Assembly (NCBI RefSeq): GCF_029893105.1
Contig: NZ_JARXWG010000004.1
Coordinates: 62,001-126,000, forward strand
DNA: 64,000 bases
Direction of reading: 5' to 3'
Source: Parabacteroides sp. PF5-9
Lineage (GTDB): Bacteria; Bacteroidota; Bacteroidia; Bacteroidales; Tannerellaceae
Below, piece after piece: positions 61,460 through 64,000 of this stretch (position 1 is its first letter; each line of letters starts with the position of its first letter). The position numbers and the translations under genes are program-made. The notes under the pieces were generated by a model. It was not told the DNA's origin. It made no database searches and worked only from the letters and a program-made list of their open reading frames with translations.

Positions 61460-63361
61460 TTATCTTTTGCCTTTTCGCTGATTTTGTTGTTTTTGTAATT
61501 GCTCTTGCTGCATCTTCTGCGCATCTTCCAACCGTTTCATGAAACCTGATTTCTTCATCGGTTTCTTCTTGTTGGCTTCTAACTTAGCCAGTAATTTATC
61601 CTCATTGATAAAGAAACGGAAAGAGAGCGTTTGAATAATCGTTATTAATGTCGAGATGAAATAATAAAACGTCAATCCCGAAGCATACTGATTAAAGAAG
61701 ATCAGGAACATCAAGGGCATCATATACATCATCATCTTCATACCCGGCATCTGTTGTTGTCCGGTATTTGTCATCTCCATATTATACTTCGTGTAGAAGA
61801 TGTTGGTGATGGTCATAAGCAGACAGAACAGACTGATGTGATTCCCGAAATAGGGCGTGATGATCGGTATATACGCATCCCAGCTAAAGATGGCATCGTA
61901 TGTTGAAAGGTCTTTCGCCCAAAGGAAACTCTCATGACGAAGTTCTATCGCAGAGGGGAAAAACATGAAAAGAGCGATCAAAATTGGCATCTGTAATAAC
62001 ATCGGCAAACATCCGCTCATCGGACTGGCTCCGGCTCTGCTATAAAGTTCCATGGTCGCTTTTTGGCGTTCCATCGCCTTCTCCTGACCCGGATATTTCT
62101 CATTGATCTCTTCTACCTGTGGACGAAGTACGCGCATTTTGGCCGAAGAGATATACGATTTATAAGTCATAGGGAAAATGACGATCTTAACGATTATAGT
62201 CAATAAGAAGATAATCAGTCCGTAATTATTGAGATAACGGCCGAGGAAATCAAATATCGGGAGAACGAAATATTGGTTGATCCAACGGAAAAGACTTGCT
62301 CCCAATGAAATCATTCGTTCAAGGTCGAGTTGCTGATCAGAAGAGACCCCTTTATCATAGGATCTTAATAACGCATAATGGTTAGGGCCGAAATAGAAAC
62401 GAAGATCGCTCGTGTTACGTCCCTGGATATCGAATGGAATGGAAGTCGTAGCCTTATACCTTTTCAGATAACCGTCAGCTGTCAGTAGTTTGGAATCCAA
62501 TGTCGTTGCTTCAAATTCACTCTCAGCAATCAGTACCGTAGAGAAAAACATATCTTTAAAACCGATCCATTTAAGACGGTTTGAAATCTGTTTGCTATCA
62601 TTTTTTCCTTCACTCAGGTTATCGACATCGTCTGCTACATATTTATAATATAATGCGGCATAACGATCTTCGAATTTACGTCCTTTTTCCTGTTGGCGGA
62701 TATCTTGTTCCCAGACAAGGTCAAGGGCATTGGTACTGGGCGCAAGCACACCGTTCATGCCGACACTTTTAATGGAGAATGCCATCATATAATCTTCCGG
62801 CTGCAGGTGGTATGTAAAATCGATGTAAGTTTTGTCGTCTGTATTCAACCGCATGGTCACCGAATGAGGGTCATCCCCTTTAATCGGAATAAAATAAAGA
62901 TCTTTGGTGTTTAGTACACGGTTGTTGGCAGTCACTAATGTGAAATCAAAAACCATCTCTTTTTCATCAAAAAGAACCAACGGACTGCCGTCGTATGTAT
63001 CATATTCTTTCAGACGGGCATAAGAAACGTGCCCTCCTTTATTACTGATACGCACCTCTACCAACTCATTCTCCAGCACGGTATAGCCGTCTGTTCCCGA
63101 CATCGCATGGGCAAATACGCCGAAATTTGTTTGCAGCTGTGCCAACTGAGTGGAGTCGGATAATGCGGGATCATGCTCTGCAAAAGAATCTCTCTTTTCT
63201 TTATTTTGAACCTCTGTCTGTTGCAGATATTCGATTCGTGCGATAGAGTCTTGATAACGATGTTGAGCCTCTAATTGCTCAGGTGTGGGTTGATTGAACC
63301 AGCTAAACGCAAATAAAACGATTCCAATAAGCAAAAAGCCTAAAATTGTATTTTTATCCAT
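61460..63361 (-). CDS. yidC: Membrane protein insertase YidC
   Basis: 633 residues. N-terminal membrane anchor, a large periplasmic domain (about 30-350) and the conserved five-helix core (about 360-590) with YNNYGLIIFLLTIIVKIVIF-like TM2 and PMSGCLPMLLQMPILIALF. The Lys/Gln-rich tail (MQQEQLQKQQNQRKGKR) probably touches the ribosome. It inserts inner-membrane proteins with or without Sec. Its ATG directly abuts the pyrG stop codon. Confidence 0.97.
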   Translation of the reverse strand: MDKNTILGFLLIGIVLFAFSWFNQPTPEQLEAQHRYQDSIARIEYLQQTEVQNKEKRDSFAEHDPALSDSTQLAQLQTNFGVFAHAMSGTDGYTVLENELVEVRISNKGGHVSYARLKEYDTYDGSPLVLFDEKEMVFDFTLVTANNRVLNTKDLYFIPIKGDDPHSVTMRLNTDDKTYIDFTYHLQPEDYMMAFSIKSVGMNGVLAPSTNALDLVWEQDIRQQEKGRKFEDRYAALYYKYVADDVDNLSEGKNDSKQISNRLKWIGFKDMFFSTVLIAESEFEATTLDSKLLTADGYLKRYKATTSIPFDIQGRNTSDLRFYFGPNHYALLRSYDKGVSSDQQLDLERMISLGASLFRWINQYFVLPIFDFLGRYLNNYGLIIFLLTIIVKIVIFPMTYKSYISSAKMRVLRPQVEEINEKYPGQEKAMERQKATMELYSRAGASPMSGCLPMLLQMPILIALFMFFPSAIELRHESFLWAKDLSTYDAIFSWDAYIPIITPYFGNHISLFCLLMTITNIFYTKYNMEMTNTGQQQMPGMKMMMYMMPLMFLIFFNQYASGLTFYYFISTLITIIQTLSFRFFINEDKLLAKLEANKKKPMKKSGFMKRLEDAQKMQQEQLQKQQNQRKGKR

Positions 63362-64000
63362 TTACTGCACTTTGTTTTTTTTGTTTTCGATGGCCGCTTT
63401 GATGAAACTAAGAAATAGTGGATTGGGGTTGACGACCGTACTGTTGTATTCCGGATGGTATTGTACGCCTACAAACCATTTTAAAGTCGGGATTTCAACC
63501 ACTTCAACCAAGTCGGTATCCGGATTCACACCCGTACATTTCATGCCGGCTTCTTCGTATTTGTTTTTGTATTCATTATTAAACTCAAACCGGTGACGGT
63601 GACGCTCCTGTATCAACTCTTTGTCATACGCTTCGTATGTTTTAGAGCCTTTTTTTAAGAGGCAGTCATAAGCGCCCAGTCGCATGGAACCGCCCATATA
63701 TGTGACATTCTTTTGTTCTTCCATCAGATCGATCACTTTATAGGGTGTTTGAAGTTCCATCTCCGTGGAGTTGGCCTCAGCTAATCCAAGCACATTACGG
63801 GCAAATTCGATCACCATGCATTGCATACCCAGACAGATCCCTAAACAAGGAACATCATTCTCGCGGGCATATTTAATCGCTGCAAATTTTCCATCGATCC
63901 CCCGTTGTCCAAACCCCGGAGCAATCAGTATTGCGTCCATGCCTTTAAGCATTTCAGCAGCATTTTCATTGTTCAATTTCTCAGAATGAATGGAGTGTAA
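63362..64000 (-). CDS. pyrG: CTP synthase, C-terminal part (cut by window edge)
   Basis: 213 residues are readable; the N-terminal synthetase domain lies beyond 64000. What remains is the class I glutamine amidotransferase domain: oxyanion loop [10 protein letters not shown], nucleophile Cys in GICLGMQC, and His-Glu in GVQYHPEY. It supplies ammonia for UTP to CTP. pyrG-yidC adjacency with no gap indicates one operon. Confidence 0.95.
   Translation of the reverse strand, partial: LHSIHSEKLNNENAAEMLKGMDAILIAPGFGQRGIDGKFAAIKYARENDVPCLGICLGMQCMVIEFARNVLGLAEANSTEMELQTPYKVIDLMEEQKNVTYMGGSMRLGAYDCLLKKGSKTYEAYDKELIQERHRHRFEFNNEYKNKYEEAGMKCTGVNPDTDLVEVVEIPTLKWFVGVQYHPEYNSTVVNPNPLFLSFIKAAIENKKNKVQ

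Noticed and set aside
1-64000. tRNA, rRNA, phage or biosynthetic gene cluster
   Set aside because: No cloverleaf-like or rRNA-like stretch was noticed in the gaps, no integrase, terminase or transposase frame was seen, and no run of biosynthetic genes beyond serine and lipid synthesis is present. A tRNAscan/Infernal run would settle the RNA part.

Overview
The window is a stretch of a Bacteroidales chromosome, most likely a Parabacteroides-like (Tannerellaceae) genome. The evidence is the repeated Bacteroidetes promoter box TAnnTTTG upstream of many genes (some with TTTG about 19 bp further up), generally weak Shine-Dalgarno sites, abundant lipobox lipoproteins, Bacteroidetes-type IspG (about 609 aa) and SerA, the glycine-lipid pair glsA/glsB, cydAB with a DUF4492 partner, and domain families such as DUF1015, DUF3822, DUF4292, DUF4492 and DUF5053. 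No rRNA, tRNA, CRISPR array or intact transposase was found. Most genes are core housekeeping; the novelty lies mainly in the intergenic DNA and a few odd proteins.

Layout. 1-1.6 kb: end of a carbohydrate locus (GH88 unsaturated glucuronyl hydrolase and a TolB-like propeller protein cut by the window). 1.6-14.1 kb, mostly + strand: an intergenic repeat, a DUF5009/HGSNAT-like acyltransferase, an AlkC-like DNA glycosylase, rarA, the serine operon serC-serA-DUF1015, a CBS-less SIS isomerase with a PfkB kinase, a phosphatase-like lipoprotein lacking the catalytic Arg, and a DEAD-box helicase. 14.1-18.7 kb: a membrane LytTR regulator with a LiaF-like protein, then a cobalamin riboswitch controlling an AspT/YidE-type permease, then a secreted protein. 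18.8-20.6 kb: small mobile-element-like genes (DUF5053) and a mosaic of noncoding repeats. 20.6-25.5 kb: esterase, dinB, tcdA, a LolD-type ATPase, a sodium symporter. 25.5-31.7 kb, - strand: a Bacteroidetes envelope cluster ispG, dut, TPR, DUF4292, EnvC-like. 31.8-36.1 kb: a lipoprotein resembling a free S8 protease propeptide with a truncated tandem copy, a repeat-rich gap and a GH2 beta-galactosidase. 36.2-45.9 kb, - strand: rimP-nusA-infB-cvpA-sufB-sufC-sufD and a VOC-GNAT fusion. 46.5-55.7 kb: K+/H+ antiporter, glsA-glsB, cardiolipin synthase, rsmD-DUF3822, a RecD-like helicase, a lipoprotein. 56.3 kb: an orphan promoter-to-terminator unit that looks like a small RNA. 56.4-64 kb, - strand: DUF4492-cydA-cydB, rplY-pth-S4 protein, and pyrG-yidC.

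Two things stand out. First, a B12 riboswitch sits in front of a transporter of the family that includes the succinate exporter SucE; since Bacteroidales need B12 to turn succinate into propionate, this may be a B12-gated succinate release system (inference). Second, three intergenic loci (33.4, 46.1 and 55.8 kb) carry the same oriented element: 5 to 6 units at an exact 22-bp period, each with a 14-bp (near-)palindromic core built on TAGAGGTACCTCTA and an 8-bp spacer, with related flanks. I do not recognise it as a described element.
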